Shown here one piece after another: positions 1-8,821 of a stretch of 35,797 bases of DNA. Under the pieces are notes generated by a model that ran no database searches, was not told the DNA's origin, and saw only the letters and a list, made by a program, of their open reading frames with translations. The translations under genes were made by a program, and so were the position numbers. The stretch is from Thiotrichales bacterium (GTDB lineage: Bacteria > Pseudomonadota > Gammaproteobacteria > Beggiatoales > Beggiatoaceae). The DNA lies in the NCBI GenBank assembly GCA_016744475.1, contig JADGEH010000043.1, positions 1-35,797 of the forward strand, written 5' to 3'. Each line of letters opens with the position of its first letter. The first letter of the stretch is position 1.

Positions 1-431
1 GCACCAGAATAGCGTCTCGCGCCCACTTAAGAAGTTCTAAGGGCAAGGAAGCCCGTGAACACCTCTTAAACGATGCGAGACACGTTAGTCATACAAAAGC
101 CGGACATTATCATGATAAAAAAATGTTTGATAAAGACACTGCATTTGATGTCGTTCCATCTGATGCTGGCATGTGGGTAGATAAAGGATTTCAAGGTATT
201 GAGCATTAGCATAAAAATACCATGCAGCCAAAGAAGAAGCCTCAAAATCGTGAATGTACGGCAGAAGAAAAAGAACAACATCGTGTCATTTCTGCGCTTA
301 GAAGGCCTATTGAAAATATTTTTGCGGGCTTAAAAAGCATGAAATGTCTCTATGATATTGATCGCCATCGAAATGGGCAAGATGACACATTTATGTTGCT
401 TGCAGCAGGATTATGGAGCTTTAAACTCTAA
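1..431 (+). pseudogene. IS5-type (DDE_Tnp_4-like) transposase remnant, 5' truncated by window edge
   Basis: The reading frame is open from base 3 and runs to a stop at 429-431, but is broken by an in-frame TAG at 207-209, so an ATG at 222 would start only the last 69 residues. Upstream of the stop the translation contains HDKKMFD and DKGFQG; downstream it contains QPKKKPQNRE and RRPIENIFAGLK. These match the C-terminal half of IS5-family transposases, where the last catalytic acidic residue lies in the PIEN segment. The continuity of recognisable sequence on both sides of the TAG shows one gene with a nonsense mutation rather than two genes. The 5' part lies outside the window, so it is not known whether the N-terminal DDE residues survive. 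Probably an inactive insertion sequence. Confidence 0.8.
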
Positions 432-860
432 TATAACGGTTAATTCTTGAAGGATGTGGGTATCTGATGGCTTTTTCGTTTACTTCACTTATTTGGCAAC
501 TTATCTTTTGTTTATTTTCGGCAAAATATTATGATTGGCATATAGGATAATTTGAAGGCGGTTCTTTTACAGCCTCTCGCCGCTTGGGAACTAGACAAAC
601 CTTGTTATGTTGTTTTCAAATTTTTTAACCTCACATTCCTGTCATCGTCAATTAGACTTATTGCGAGGGATAGGCATCGTAGCGAAAAGGTATAGTTTTG
701 AAGCTGTTTTTTCGGTTTTTTAAGGCAAATAGTGAGTTATTTATTGAGAAAAAGCGGAAAAACAGGCGAAAATCCACGCTTTTGCAGTCGATGAATCCCC
801 CTTTGCAACCAGTCTATTAAACTATGCATTCGACGCGCACGCTGCGTCACCTCATATTTT
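432..860. other. gene-poor spacer
   Basis: No convincing gene is seen between the transposase remnant and the MITE-like element. The sequence is AT-rich with T-runs (for example 626-634 and 701-720). A minus-strand open frame of 69 codons (737-946) runs partly through the MITE, has no recognisable family and is treated as chance. Any promoter for the downstream reductase operon must lie here or inside the adjacent element. Confidence 0.5.
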
Positions 861-1023
861 AGGCTCTGTTGACATTTGGATGATGGCGGTTTTTTGGTCT
901 TTTTTACGCCTAGCTGCGTTGGTTTTTGGCTAGCAATGGGAGGCATTGCGGCGCAAAAACCGCCTGACTAGACGCAAAAAATCCTCAAAAATCCATCTCA
1001 TCCCCAAATATCAACAGAGCCTA
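861..1023. mobile_element. MITE-like element with about 24-bp terminal inverted repeats
   Basis: The left end reads AGGCTCTGTTGACATTTGG (from 861) and the right end is its near reverse complement, CCAAATATCAACAGAGCCT (to 1022). The arms match with few differences over about 24 bp. If the element is bounded by GGCTCTG...CAGAGCC it is flanked by TA on both sides, as for elements that duplicate a TA target. The 160-odd bp interior has no coding capacity, so it would be a non-autonomous element or a deleted IS. It ends 21 bp before the start codon of the next gene. The left terminal repeat contains a consensus-like TTGACA, but no good -10 box follows at the right distance. Confidence 0.7.
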
Positions 1024-1043
1024 GGTGCAATTAAGGAGTTTTT

Positions 1044-2447
1044 ATGAGTCAAGTAAGACACGTTGAAGTCGCCATTATCGGTTCTGGCACAGCCGGATTA
1101 ACCGCGATGGGCAATGTACGTCGCCAGAAGAAAAAATTTGTGCTGATTAATGGCGGTGAGCTAGGCACCACTTGCGCTCGTGTGGGGTGTATGCCCTCTA
1201 AAGCCTTGATTCAGGTCGCCGAAGATTTTCATCGTCGCCATTTGTTTGAACGCCACGGCATTGGCGGCATGGAATCTCTCAGCATTGATGTCACTGAGGG
1301 CATGGAGCATGTGCGCGACTTGCGCGACACCTTTGTGGATCGGGTTATCAGCAATAGCACCGATACCTTAGATGAAGATCAACTAATTGAAGGCTATGCC
1401 AAATTTTTAGAGCCTACCGTGCTGGAAGTCAATGGCGAACAGATTCACGCTGAGCGCGTGATTATTGCGACGGGTTCGCGGCCTGTTCTGCCTAAAGCTT
1501 GGGACGCTTTTCGGGACAAAATTCTCACTACCGATGAATTTTTTGAGCAAGAAAATTTTCCTGCCAGCATGGCGGTGATTGGTCTTGGCGTGATTGGTCT
1601 TGAAATCGGACAATCATTAAAACGCATGGGCATTGATGTGACGGGGATTGATCAACTCAATACAATTGGCGGATTGCAAGACCCGGCAGCGAGTAAAGTG
1701 GCGATTCAAGTGATGTCTAAGGAGTTTCCATTGTGGCTGGGACAGCCCGCCAGCATCACTCAAGAAGGCGATCAATTGCGCGTAACCAGCGGCGAAAACT
1801 CAGTGCTGGTGGACAAGGTGTTAGCCAGTCTAGGCCGCAGACCCAATGTGGAAAACTTAGGCTTAGAACACTTAGGCGTAGAATTGGATGCGCGTGGCGT
1901 GCCTGCTTATCATCCAAATACTTTACAAGTCGGTGATTTACCCGTCTTTATTGCGGGTGATGTGAACGGCGATAAAGCCATTTTGCACGAAGCCGGACAC
2001 GAAGCTCGCATTGCCGCTTACAATGCCACGCACGACATCACCGCTTTTAAACGCAAAACCCCATTAGCCATTACTTTTTGTGACCCGAATATCGCCATTG
2101 TCGGGCAAGACTGGAACGCACTCGATCAAGACCATTTAGCCATTGGAGAAATGCCTTTAGGCCCTGTCGGTCGTGCGCTGATCATGGGTAAAAACAAAGG
2201 CATTTTGCGGGTGTATGGTGATAAGCAAACCGGTGAAATACTGGGGGCTTCATTAATGGGTCCTAAAGGCGAAAACCTTGCGCATTTACTGGCTTGGGCG
2301 ATTGAACAAAAACAGACGGTGTTTGATTTGCTGGCGATGCCTTATTATCATCCTGTGCTTGAAGAAGCTTTACAAGCCGCTCTCTATGATTTAATGAGTC
2401 AAGTTGAACATCAACCCGACATGCCTGTGGAATTACAACCCTTATAA
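1044..2447 (+). CDS. Dihydrolipoyl dehydrogenase-like pyridine nucleotide-disulfide oxidoreductase
   Basis: A 467-residue cytoplasmic flavoenzyme of the class I disulfide reductase family. The N-terminal FAD-binding GSGTAG is at residues 13-18. The redox-active disulfide is GTTCARVGCMPSK (Cys44 and Cys49), the spacing used by dihydrolipoamide dehydrogenases. A central NAD(P)-binding motif GLGVIGLEIG follows, then the second FAD segment FIAGDVNG, and a C-terminal dimerisation domain with YYHPVLEEAL supplying the His-Glu catalytic pair. Length matches the family. The start is supported by a strong Shine-Dalgarno TAAGGAG about 6 bp upstream. No lipoyl-dependent dehydrogenase subunits are nearby, so this is probably not the housekeeping Lpd; the physiological disulfide substrate is unknown. 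It is followed after 8 bp by an acyl-activating enzyme with a carrier domain, suggesting co-transcription and perhaps a shared lipid or secondary-metabolite role (inference). Confidence 0.88.
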   Translation: MSQVRHVEVAIIGSGTAGLTAMGNVRRQKKKFVLINGGELGTTCARVGCMPSKALIQVAEDFHRRHLFERHGIGGMESLSIDVTEGMEHVRDLRDTFVDRVISNSTDTLDEDQLIEGYAKFLEPTVLEVNGEQIHAERVIIATGSRPVLPKAWDAFRDKILTTDEFFEQENFPASMAVIGLGVIGLEIGQSLKRMGIDVTGIDQLNTIGGLQDPAASKVAIQVMSKEFPLWLGQPASITQEGDQLRVTSGENSVLVDKVLASLGRRPNVENLGLEHLGVELDARGVPAYHPNTLQVGDLPVFIAGDVNGDKAILHEAGHEARIAAYNATHDITAFKRKTPLAITFCDPNIAIVGQDWNALDQDHLAIGEMPLGPVGRALIMGKNKGILRVYGDKQTGEILGASLMGPKGENLAHLLAWAIEQKQTVFDLLAMPYYHPVLEEALQAALYDLMSQVEHQPDMPVELQPL

Positions 2448-2455
2448 GACACTTT

Positions 2456-4411
2456 ATGAATAAAGCCACCCTCACCGATGTATTATTAGCCGATATATCT
2501 AGCCATCAAGGTATTACTTATATTAACGGAGAGCATGAAGAACGCTCGACCAGTTATGCTCAATTAAGACAACGAGCCTTGGGCTTATTGTTTCATTTGC
2601 AACAATTAGGCATGAAACCTGGCAATGAATTGGTGTTGTTATTAAATGACAGCCAACAATTCATTGAAGGCTTTTGGGCGGGATTATCTGGGCGTTTAAT
2701 ACCGGTATCGGTGGCAACGGGCAATAGTGATGAACACAAATTCAAGTTCTTTCGTATTCTGCATCAACTTCAAAATCCCTATTTATTAACTTCACGTAAA
2801 ACCTTGCAACGTTTAGAAGTGTTTGCTCAACAACATCAATTGCAAAAAGCTTTTGATGACATCAGCACTAAAACCTTAGTGATAGAAAACATTCTGGATT
2901 TTGATAATGAAGGCGAGATGGCTAAGGTGTCTCCTGAAGATACAGCTTTTTTACAGTTTTCTTCCGGTTCTACGGGACAGCCTAAAGGCGTGATGTTGAC
3001 ACATGCCAATTTGCTCAGCAACACCCGCGCTATTATTGAAGGCGGGCAGTTTCAAAGCGATGAAAACATGCTGAGTTGGATGCCTTTAACACATGATATG
3101 GGCATGATTGGCTTGCATCTCACGCCATTGGTGAATGATATGCAACAGGCCATTATGCCGACGGAATTATTTGTCCGCCGTCCTTTGTTGTGGTTACGCA
3201 AAATGGCGGAAAAGCATATCAACATCACCGCCTCCCCCAATTTTGGTTATAAACACTGTTTGAAATTTTTCCAGCCAGAAAAGCTGGAAGGTATTGATTT
3301 ATCTTGTATACGCTTGCTGTTTAATGGCGCAGAGCCGATTTCTATGGATTTATGCGAACAATTCATGCGTACTTTGGCACCTTATGGTTTAGCACCGCGA
3401 GCGATGTTTCCCGTGTATGGCTTGGCGGAAGCCAGCTTGGCGGTAACGTTTCCGCCATTAAATAGTGACGTGCAAGCATTAAGCGTGGATCGCCAGCAGC
3501 TTAAGTTAGGACAAACCATTCAAGAAGTACCCGTAGAAGACCCGAATAGCTTACGTTTAGTCTGTGTGGGCAGCGCGGTACCTGATTGCGAATATCGCAT
3601 AAGCGATGAACAAGGACAGACTTTAGCCGAGCGCCAAGTCGGTCATGTATTGATTCGAGGTTTGAATGTTACTCAAGGTTATTATCAAGATGAAATAGCT
3701 ACACAAACCCTGTTACGGCCTAATGGGTGGTTGGATACGGGGGATTTGGGTTTTGTACACGCGGGTGCTTTGTATATTGCAGGGCGAGTTAAAGAACTTA
3801 TTATCATTCATGGGCAAAATTATTACCCCTATGATTTAGAAAGTATTTGTGAAAGCTTAGAAGATATAGAACTGGGAAAAGTCGCTGTTTGTGGCGTGCG
3901 AACGGAAGAATCTGATACTGATGAATTGTTGGTATTTGTGGTTTTTAAAGGCCAAAATGAAGATTTCTTACCCGTGCTACGTCAAGTTAAACAACGCTTA
4001 AATGAACAACTGGGTTTAGAAGTCAAACAAGTCTTACCCATCCGCAACTTACCTAAAACTACCAGTGGTAAAATTCAACGTTACGCATTAGCGCGGGATT
4101 ATTTAGAAGGTGTTTTTAGCACTCAAGAACATGAGTTGCACAGTCTCTTAACACAGCCTGCTCAAACTCAAGTAGATTCTCAAGATCGTTTATTGAATGA
4201 GTTGAAAGCCATTTGTGCTGAAGTCGTGCCACAACAAGTTGTGAATGCAGAGATGAATATTTTTGAATTAGGTGCGAGTTCTTTAGCTTTAGCACAAATT
4301 CATGAACGTATTGATGCGGCTTATCCTGAAAAACTTGAATTGAGTGATTTTTTTGATTACCCGACTTTAAAAGAACTCGCCGCTGTATTGCACAATCGAT
4401 TGAGCACCTAG
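2456..4411 (+). CDS. Fatty-acyl-AMP ligase-like adenylating enzyme with C-terminal acyl carrier domain
   Basis: A 651-residue ANL-superfamily protein. Adenylation motifs in order: FSSGSTGQPKGVMLTH (A3, ATP binding), WMPLTHDMGMIG, YGLAEASLAVTFPP, GWLDTGDLGF, GRVKELIIIHGQNYYP, and the A10 lysine in KTTSGKIQR. The HDMGMIG and HGQNYYP signatures resemble fatty-acyl-AMP ligases, which load acyl-adenylates onto carrier proteins rather than CoA. Residues about 575-651 form a carrier domain: ELGASSLAL with Ser609 as the predicted phosphopantetheine attachment site. A didomain that activates an acyl group and holds it in cis is typical of loading modules for polyketides, lipopeptides or unusual lipids. 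No PKS or NRPS gene is in the window, so the downstream partner is unknown. The Shine-Dalgarno is weak, consistent with coupling to the gene 8 bp upstream. It converges with the next gene with only one base between stop codons. Confidence 0.88.
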   Translation: MNKATLTDVLLADISSHQGITYINGEHEERSTSYAQLRQRALGLLFHLQQLGMKPGNELVLLLNDSQQFIEGFWAGLSGRLIPVSVATGNSDEHKFKFFRILHQLQNPYLLTSRKTLQRLEVFAQQHQLQKAFDDISTKTLVIENILDFDNEGEMAKVSPEDTAFLQFSSGSTGQPKGVMLTHANLLSNTRAIIEGGQFQSDENMLSWMPLTHDMGMIGLHLTPLVNDMQQAIMPTELFVRRPLLWLRKMAEKHINITASPNFGYKHCLKFFQPEKLEGIDLSCIRLLFNGAEPISMDLCEQFMRTLAPYGLAPRAMFPVYGLAEASLAVTFPPLNSDVQALSVDRQQLKLGQTIQEVPVEDPNSLRLVCVGSAVPDCEYRISDEQGQTLAERQVGHVLIRGLNVTQGYYQDEIATQTLLRPNGWLDTGDLGFVHAGALYIAGRVKELIIIHGQNYYPYDLESICESLEDIELGKVAVCGVRTEESDTDELLVFVVFKGQNEDFLPVLRQVKQRLNEQLGLEVKQVLPIRNLPKTTSGKIQRYALARDYLEGVFSTQEHELHSLLTQPAQTQVDSQDRLLNELKAICAEVVPQQVVNAEMNIFELGASSLALAQIHERIDAAYPEKLELSDFFDYPTLKELAAVLHNRLST

Positions 4412-4412
4412 T

Positions 4413-7400
4413 TTAAGTTTCCAGGAATTTCCTCAAATCTTTTAATCTAAAATCTTTAGCCAACGACAGTGCTTGCTGGCAAAAAGGTTTTAGCTCTGCG
4501 TGTTCTTTTTGAACCTTCTCTAGAAAATCAATAATTTCCGGAATTTGTCCTAGAAAAGCATATTCACTGAGTTGTTTTAAGTGCTCTTCCGAAGGTTTGA
4601 TCACTAATGCTGAGGATAATGGCTCAATATCAGTCATCTCCGTATAATCCCAAATTAAGCCACAAAGACGACTTAAGGTATTAAATAATTCTGGCTGAGA
4701 AATCGGTTTAGCCACAAAGGCATCACAACCTGCTTGCAAACAATCGAGCCTTTGTTGTTCTAAAACAGAAGCCGACACACCAATAATACACGCATCTGTC
4801 GTCACTTCTTCTTGACGCAGTAAACGAGCACATTCAAAACCATCCATTTCAGGCATTAATAAATCCAGCAAAATCACATCAGGTTGATGGCGTGCCGCCT
4901 GCTGCAAAGCTTCTTTTCCACTACCCGCTTGAATCACCATAAAGCCCAAAGGCATTAACCAATCAGTCAATAAACTGAGATTATTAGCCACATCATCGAC
5001 TACTAAAACTTTGCGGCGTATACCTTGATAGCCCGTAATGCGCTGCTCAGGAAGAGAGGGTAAGTGTGCAGACTGATGCTGCAACACTGTCACTCGTACA
5101 CAAAATTCAAACACACTGCCCACATCGGGTTGACTCTCTACCGTCAATTCTCCGCCCATCATTTGCACCAAGCGACGAGTAATCGGTAATCCTAAGCCTG
5201 TCCCACCGATGCAGTCTTGTGGATTAAGCTGGCGAAACGGTTCAAAAATCAAACTTTGCTCACTCAGTGATAAACCACGTCCTGTGTCTTGCACCTTAAA
5301 ACACAAGTATTCATCATGATAGTGCAAATGTAATTGAACGCTACCGTCCTGAGTAAACTTAAAAGCATTACTGAGTAAATTTAACAATACCTGGCGCAAG
5401 CGTTTTTCATCCACCTCGACCAGGGTGGGTATATCCAATGTACTCAATTGAGGAAAGCTAGGGTAACAATCAAAACTTAATTTAGATTCTTTTGCACGTA
5501 AGTGAAATAACTGCTCAATATCTTGTATAAACCCTGGCACATATAGTTCATTAGGTGTGAGTTCTAAGCGTTCTGCTTCAATCTTAGAAAAGTCTAAAAC
5601 ATCACTAATCAGTTTTAATAAATGATCGCCGCTATTACCGATGATTTTAATCGAGTCTTGCAATTCATCAGGTAAAGCCGGATGTTTTTTTAACCATTGT
5701 GCATAACCTAAAATAGCATTCAAGGGCGTGCGCAATTCATGGCTCATATTGGCTAAAAAAGCACTTTTGGCACGATTGGCGGTTTCAGCATCCAGTTTTG
5801 CTTGACGTAAATCACTGGCATCTTGTTCTCGTTCTAATACTGAACTCACCCAGCGGGATAATAAGCGTATAAATTCAATATCAAAGATATTAAAATGATC
5901 CACTCGGACTTGTTGCGAAGAGAAATTCACCGTACCAAAAATACGTCCTTTAACATACAAAGGCGCACCAATATAACTGGACAGTCCCATTTCTCTATAG
6001 CAGGGATGTTGAGCATGTTGTGAATGTTCTACATCCGTCATATAGAGCACATCATCCGCTTGTAGCGTCAATACGCAGTAAGTATCGGAGAGCTTGAAAT
6101 GCTGCTTTTCTTCTAATAGACCTGCTGGCGATTGATGATATAAGACTTGATAATCATCGCCTTCAACTTGGCTAATAATACCAATCTCTAATGCTAGGTG
6201 TTGTAAGCCAATACTCAATGCTCGCTGTAATTGCTGGGCACTGCTTAAATGTGAGTCGGAGGCGATTTCATTTAAAGAGCGCAAGCGTGCTTGTTGAATC
6301 TCTAAAGCATTGCGGGTTTGATTCAGTTGACTTAGGTCTTCCACACTGGTCAAACGATACAGGGCTTGACCTGCTTTATCACGTACCAACACAGAATTGA
6401 TTAATACAGGAAAACGCCGTCCGTTACGATGAACATGTTCTGATTCAATTAGACAATAACCTTGTGTATTTAAGCTGTTTAAACATTCTGCTATATCCTC
6501 TTGATGCTCAGCCGAGAACATTTCTTTGATGGATAATTGTTGTAGTTCTTCTTGAGTGTAACCATGCATATCGGCAAAAGCCGGGTTCACATGATCAAAA
6601 AATTCACTATCTGCTGCACAAATAACAATACCCCAACGAGCTTTAGAAAACACCTGTTGCCAGCGAAACAATTCAGCTTCAGTTTGTTTGCGCACGGTGA
6701 TGTCTTGTACCGTACCTGCCATACTGAGTAGATGGCCTTGTCCATCACGTTCAGGAAAACCACGTTCATGGACATAACGAATATGACCACCTTTCAGTTG
6801 AATGCGGTATTCAATATCTAAAGGTTGATCAATTTCACTCCAAGCGCGTTTTTGTGCCGTCATTAATGCATCGACATCTTCAGGATGTACACGTTGCATA
6901 AAGGTTTCATAATCCACTTTATTATCGGGACTTAAATCAAAAATGTGGCGCGTTTCTTTAGACCACACTAAATGACCTTCAATAAAGTTTTGTTCCCAAC
7001 TTCCCACATGCGCAATCGCTTGGGCTTTTTCCAGATGTTGCTGGTATTGACGACTCAGGCTGATGTCCACTGCCGTGGAAATCAGAAAATCGAGCGTCCC
7101 GTTTTCGTTATAAGCCCCTACAACGGCGATTTCCGCCCATACCGTGCGGCCTTCGCGGTGCAAATAGCGTTTTTCCATACGAAAAGCAGGAATTTTCCCG
7201 GTGGCTAAAGCCATGAGAAGATGATGGTTTTGATCTCTATCTTCTGGATGTGTGAGTTCTTGCCAATATTTCCCTATTAAAGCCTGCGGCTCATAACCGA
7301 GCATCTGTGCAAGATAGGCATTAACATCCAGCAATTTCCCTTCTGGCGTATAACGGCTAATGCCGATATTGGCATTATCAAACACCCGTTGATAAGCTTT

Positions 7401-7523
7401 CGCACGGTTTTTTAATTGATGCAGGGCTTTATTTTCAGCCAATAAACGCGCTTTTTCAGCGCGTAATTGGCGATTTTCGGCGCGCATTTTTTGAATGCTG
7501 TCAGCCTCTTCAATGGGAGACAT
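4413..7523 (-). CDS. Soluble hybrid sensor histidine kinase (coiled coil, 3 PAS, GAF, HisKA, HATPase, REC)
   Basis: A 1036-residue cytoplasmic hybrid kinase without membrane segments. An N-terminal charged coiled coil (about 10-45) leads into PAS1 (44-155), PAS2 (157-285) and PAS3 (287-400), then a GAF domain (about 425-570). The dimerisation helix has FLANMSHELRTPLNAILG with phosphoacceptor His595. The ATPase domain carries the N box NLLSNAFKF, G1 DTGRG and G2 GGTGLGLPI. The receiver domain starts near 838 (VLVVDD), with phosphoacceptor Asp887 in LLDLLMPEMDG and the conserved lysine in AKPIS. A helical tail (about 960-1036) has no HPt histidine motif. The ligand is not evident; PAS and GAF suggest redox, gas or small-molecule sensing. 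The start codon lies 2 bp beyond the queC stop, so it is probably co-transcribed with queF-queC. A second Met at residue 13 is an alternative start. Confidence 0.93.
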   Translation of the reverse strand: MSPIEEADSIQKMRAENRQLRAEKARLLAENKALHQLKNRAKAYQRVFDNANIGISRYTPEGKLLDVNAYLAQMLGYEPQALIGKYWQELTHPEDRDQNHHLLMALATGKIPAFRMEKRYLHREGRTVWAEIAVVGAYNENGTLDFLISTAVDISLSRQYQQHLEKAQAIAHVGSWEQNFIEGHLVWSKETRHIFDLSPDNKVDYETFMQRVHPEDVDALMTAQKRAWSEIDQPLDIEYRIQLKGGHIRYVHERGFPERDGQGHLLSMAGTVQDITVRKQTEAELFRWQQVFSKARWGIVICAADSEFFDHVNPAFADMHGYTQEELQQLSIKEMFSAEHQEDIAECLNSLNTQGYCLIESEHVHRNGRRFPVLINSVLVRDKAGQALYRLTSVEDLSQLNQTRNALEIQQARLRSLNEIASDSHLSSAQQLQRALSIGLQHLALEIGIISQVEGDDYQVLYHQSPAGLLEEKQHFKLSDTYCVLTLQADDVLYMTDVEHSQHAQHPCYREMGLSSYIGAPLYVKGRIFGTVNFSSQQVRVDHFNIFDIEFIRLLSRWVSSVLEREQDASDLRQAKLDAETANRAKSAFLANMSHELRTPLNAILGYAQWLKKHPALPDELQDSIKIIGNSGDHLLKLISDVLDFSKIEAERLELTPNELYVPGFIQDIEQLFHLRAKESKLSFDCYPSFPQLSTLDIPTLVEVDEKRLRQVLLNLLSNAFKFTQDGSVQLHLHYHDEYLCFKVQDTGRGLSLSEQSLIFEPFRQLNPQDCIGGTGLGLPITRRLVQMMGGELTVESQPDVGSVFEFCVRVTVLQHQSAHLPSLPEQRITGYQGIRRKVLVVDDVANNLSLLTDWLMPLGFMVIQAGSGKEALQQAARHQPDVILLDLLMPEMDGFECARLLRQEEVTTDACIIGVSASVLEQQRLDCLQAGCDAFVAKPISQPELFNTLSRLCGLIWDYTEMTDIEPLSSALVIKPSEEHLKQLSEYAFLGQIPEIIDFLEKVQKEHAELKPFCQQALSLAKDFRLKDLRKFLET

Positions 7524-7525
7524 GA

Positions 7526-8221
7526 TTATGAGGTGTAGGGTGCGGGATCAGAGAGAGACAGTTGTTGAAATCCTCTCAAACGCAATTGGCAAGCATCACA
7601 TTTGCCACAAGCATGACCGTTGGAGGCAGGGGCATAACAGGTGGAAGTCAACGCATAATCGACTCCCAAAGTTAAACCCTGTGAGATGATTTCAGATTTT
7701 TTCATATTAATCAGAGGGGTATGAATCCGTAAATGCTGTCCACTGGTACCTATTTTGGTGGCTAAATTAGCCATCTTTTCAAAAGCGTGAATATAATCAG
7801 GTCGGCAATCGGGATAACCACTGTAGTCTAAGGCATTGACACCAATAAAAATATCCAATGCGGGTAAGACTTCTGCCCAAGCCAGAGCATAAGATAAAAA
7901 CACCGTGTTGCGTGCGGGTACATAAGTGACCGGGATATCCCCCGTCGCGCCCATTTCGCTGTCGCTACGATCTTTAGGTACATCAATGTCTGCACAGGTT
8001 AATGCAGAGCCGCCAAATACCGATAAATCTAAGTTCACCGTTAAATGTTGCTCCACGCCTTGTTGGGCTGCAATCTGTTGGGCGCAATCCAATTCATGGG
8101 CATGGCGTTGACCATAACGAAACGACAAAGCATAAGGCATAAAGTCTTGTTTTTTTGCCAGTGCCAGCACTGTAGCCGAATCTAGGCCGCCACTGAGCAA
8201 TACAATGGCTTTACGTCTCAT
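7526..8221 (-). CDS. queC: 7-cyano-7-deazaguanine (preQ0) synthase QueC
   Basis: QueC converts 7-carboxy-7-deazaguanine to preQ0 with ATP and ammonia in queuosine biosynthesis. The PP-loop ATP-pyrophosphatase motif SGGLDS is at residues 10-15. The C-terminal zinc-binding cysteines are Cys195, Cys205, Cys208 and Cys211 (CYAP...[10 protein letters not shown]). The frame extends upstream to 8251, but the ATG at 8221 is preferred: it gives a 231-residue protein of normal family length beginning four residues before the VLLSGG strand, and forms a 4-bp ATGA overlap with the queF stop, a typical translational-coupling arrangement. QueF, which acts on the product of QueC, is directly upstream. Confidence 0.96.
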   Translation of the reverse strand: MRRKAIVLLSGGLDSATVLALAKKQDFMPYALSFRYGQRHAHELDCAQQIAAQQGVEQHLTVNLDLSVFGGSALTCADIDVPKDRSDSEMGATGDIPVTYVPARNTVFLSYALAWAEVLPALDIFIGVNALDYSGYPDCRPDYIHAFEKMANLATKIGTSGQHLRIHTPLINMKKSEIISQGLTLGVDYALTSTCYAPASNGHACGKCDACQLRLRGFQQLSLSDPAPYTS

Positions 8222-8607
8222 GGCAAAGGCACCTGCGCGGGTGGTTGCCAACCGGGTTTTTGAAACTGCACGACTACATTGGTATAAATGCCGCCACGCA
8301 CGTTAAATTCCGCCCGCAAACGCATATAACGCGGCTGACAGGCTGCGCTTAAGTCATCTAGCATTTGATTGGTCACAGCTTCGTGAAAAGCACCCGTCTC
8401 ACGGTAGCTCCAGATATAACTTTTCAATGCTTTGAGTTCTAGGCACTGTTGATCCGGCACATAATCCAGATATAAAACGGCAAAATCAGGTTGTCCGGTT
8501 TTAGGACATAGACAGGTAAACTCAGGGATACGAATTTGAATACTATAATCCCGTGCAGTTTGTGGATTATCAAAAGTGTCTAAGGTGTTACTGGGGGTTA
8601 ACGACAT
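8218..8607 (-). CDS. queF: NADPH-dependent preQ0 reductase QueF, short unimodular type
   Basis: QueF reduces the nitrile of preQ0 to the aminomethyl group of preQ1, the base inserted in tRNA by Tgt. This 129-residue protein is of the short unimodular type (as in Bacillus) rather than the long E. coli form. [15 protein letters not shown] carries the catalytic cysteine region that forms the thioimide, and GAFHE holds the conserved substrate and NADPH-binding His-Glu. It is the first gene of a compact queF-queC-kinase cluster. No preQ1 riboswitch consensus was recognised in the 210-bp upstream region. The Shine-Dalgarno candidate GGAG lies rather far (about 12 bp) from the ATG at 8607. Confidence 0.95.
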   Translation of the reverse strand: MSLTPSNTLDTFDNPQTARDYSIQIRIPEFTCLCPKTGQPDFAVLYLDYVPDQQCLELKALKSYIWSYRETGAFHEAVTNQMLDDLSAACQPRYMRLRAEFNVRGGIYTNVVVQFQKPGWQPPAQVPLP

Positions 8608-8663
8608 GGATTAAATCATCTCCATAAAAGTGGATGGCAGGCTCTATTTCATTCATCACTAAA

Positions 8664-8711
8664 ACCCTTTAAATCCTCCAATACAATAGAAAAACAAGCG
8701 GTTTAAAGGGT
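8664..8711. repeat. Inverted repeat in the queF upstream region
   Basis: ACCCTTTAAA (8664-8673) and TTTAAAGGGT (8702-8711) are perfect reverse complements separated by 28 bp. It lies between the response-regulator gene end and queF. It could be an operator for queF or a weak hairpin; no T-run follows directly, so terminator function is not supported. The rest of the 8608-8821 gap holds no recognised feature. Confidence 0.4.
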
Positions 8712-8821
8712 GATCTATGATAAATTGAACTGCTTGAGAGTCAGAACCTCAAAAGAAATGGAAGCTAACAGTAGAAGCTCATTAGAACGGTAAATGCGGG
8801 GGGTGACTATTCAATAAATTT

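Noticed and set aside
869..897. Promoter in the left end of the MITE (TTGACA)
   Set aside because: The bases 17 bp downstream (TTTTGG) are a poor -10 box, so a functional promoter is not claimed.
737..946. 69-codon minus-strand open frame
   Set aside because: Its first third is MITE sequence and the rest matches nothing recognisable; probably chance.
1044..2447. Mercuric reductase or glutathione reductase assignment
   Set aside because: There is no N-terminal heavy-metal domain or C-terminal vicinal cysteines, and the redox motif fits the dihydrolipoyl dehydrogenase-like group better.
8608..8821. preQ1 riboswitch upstream of queF
   Set aside because: No preQ1-I, -II or -III consensus was seen by eye; only a spaced inverted repeat is present. 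A covariance-model search would settle it.
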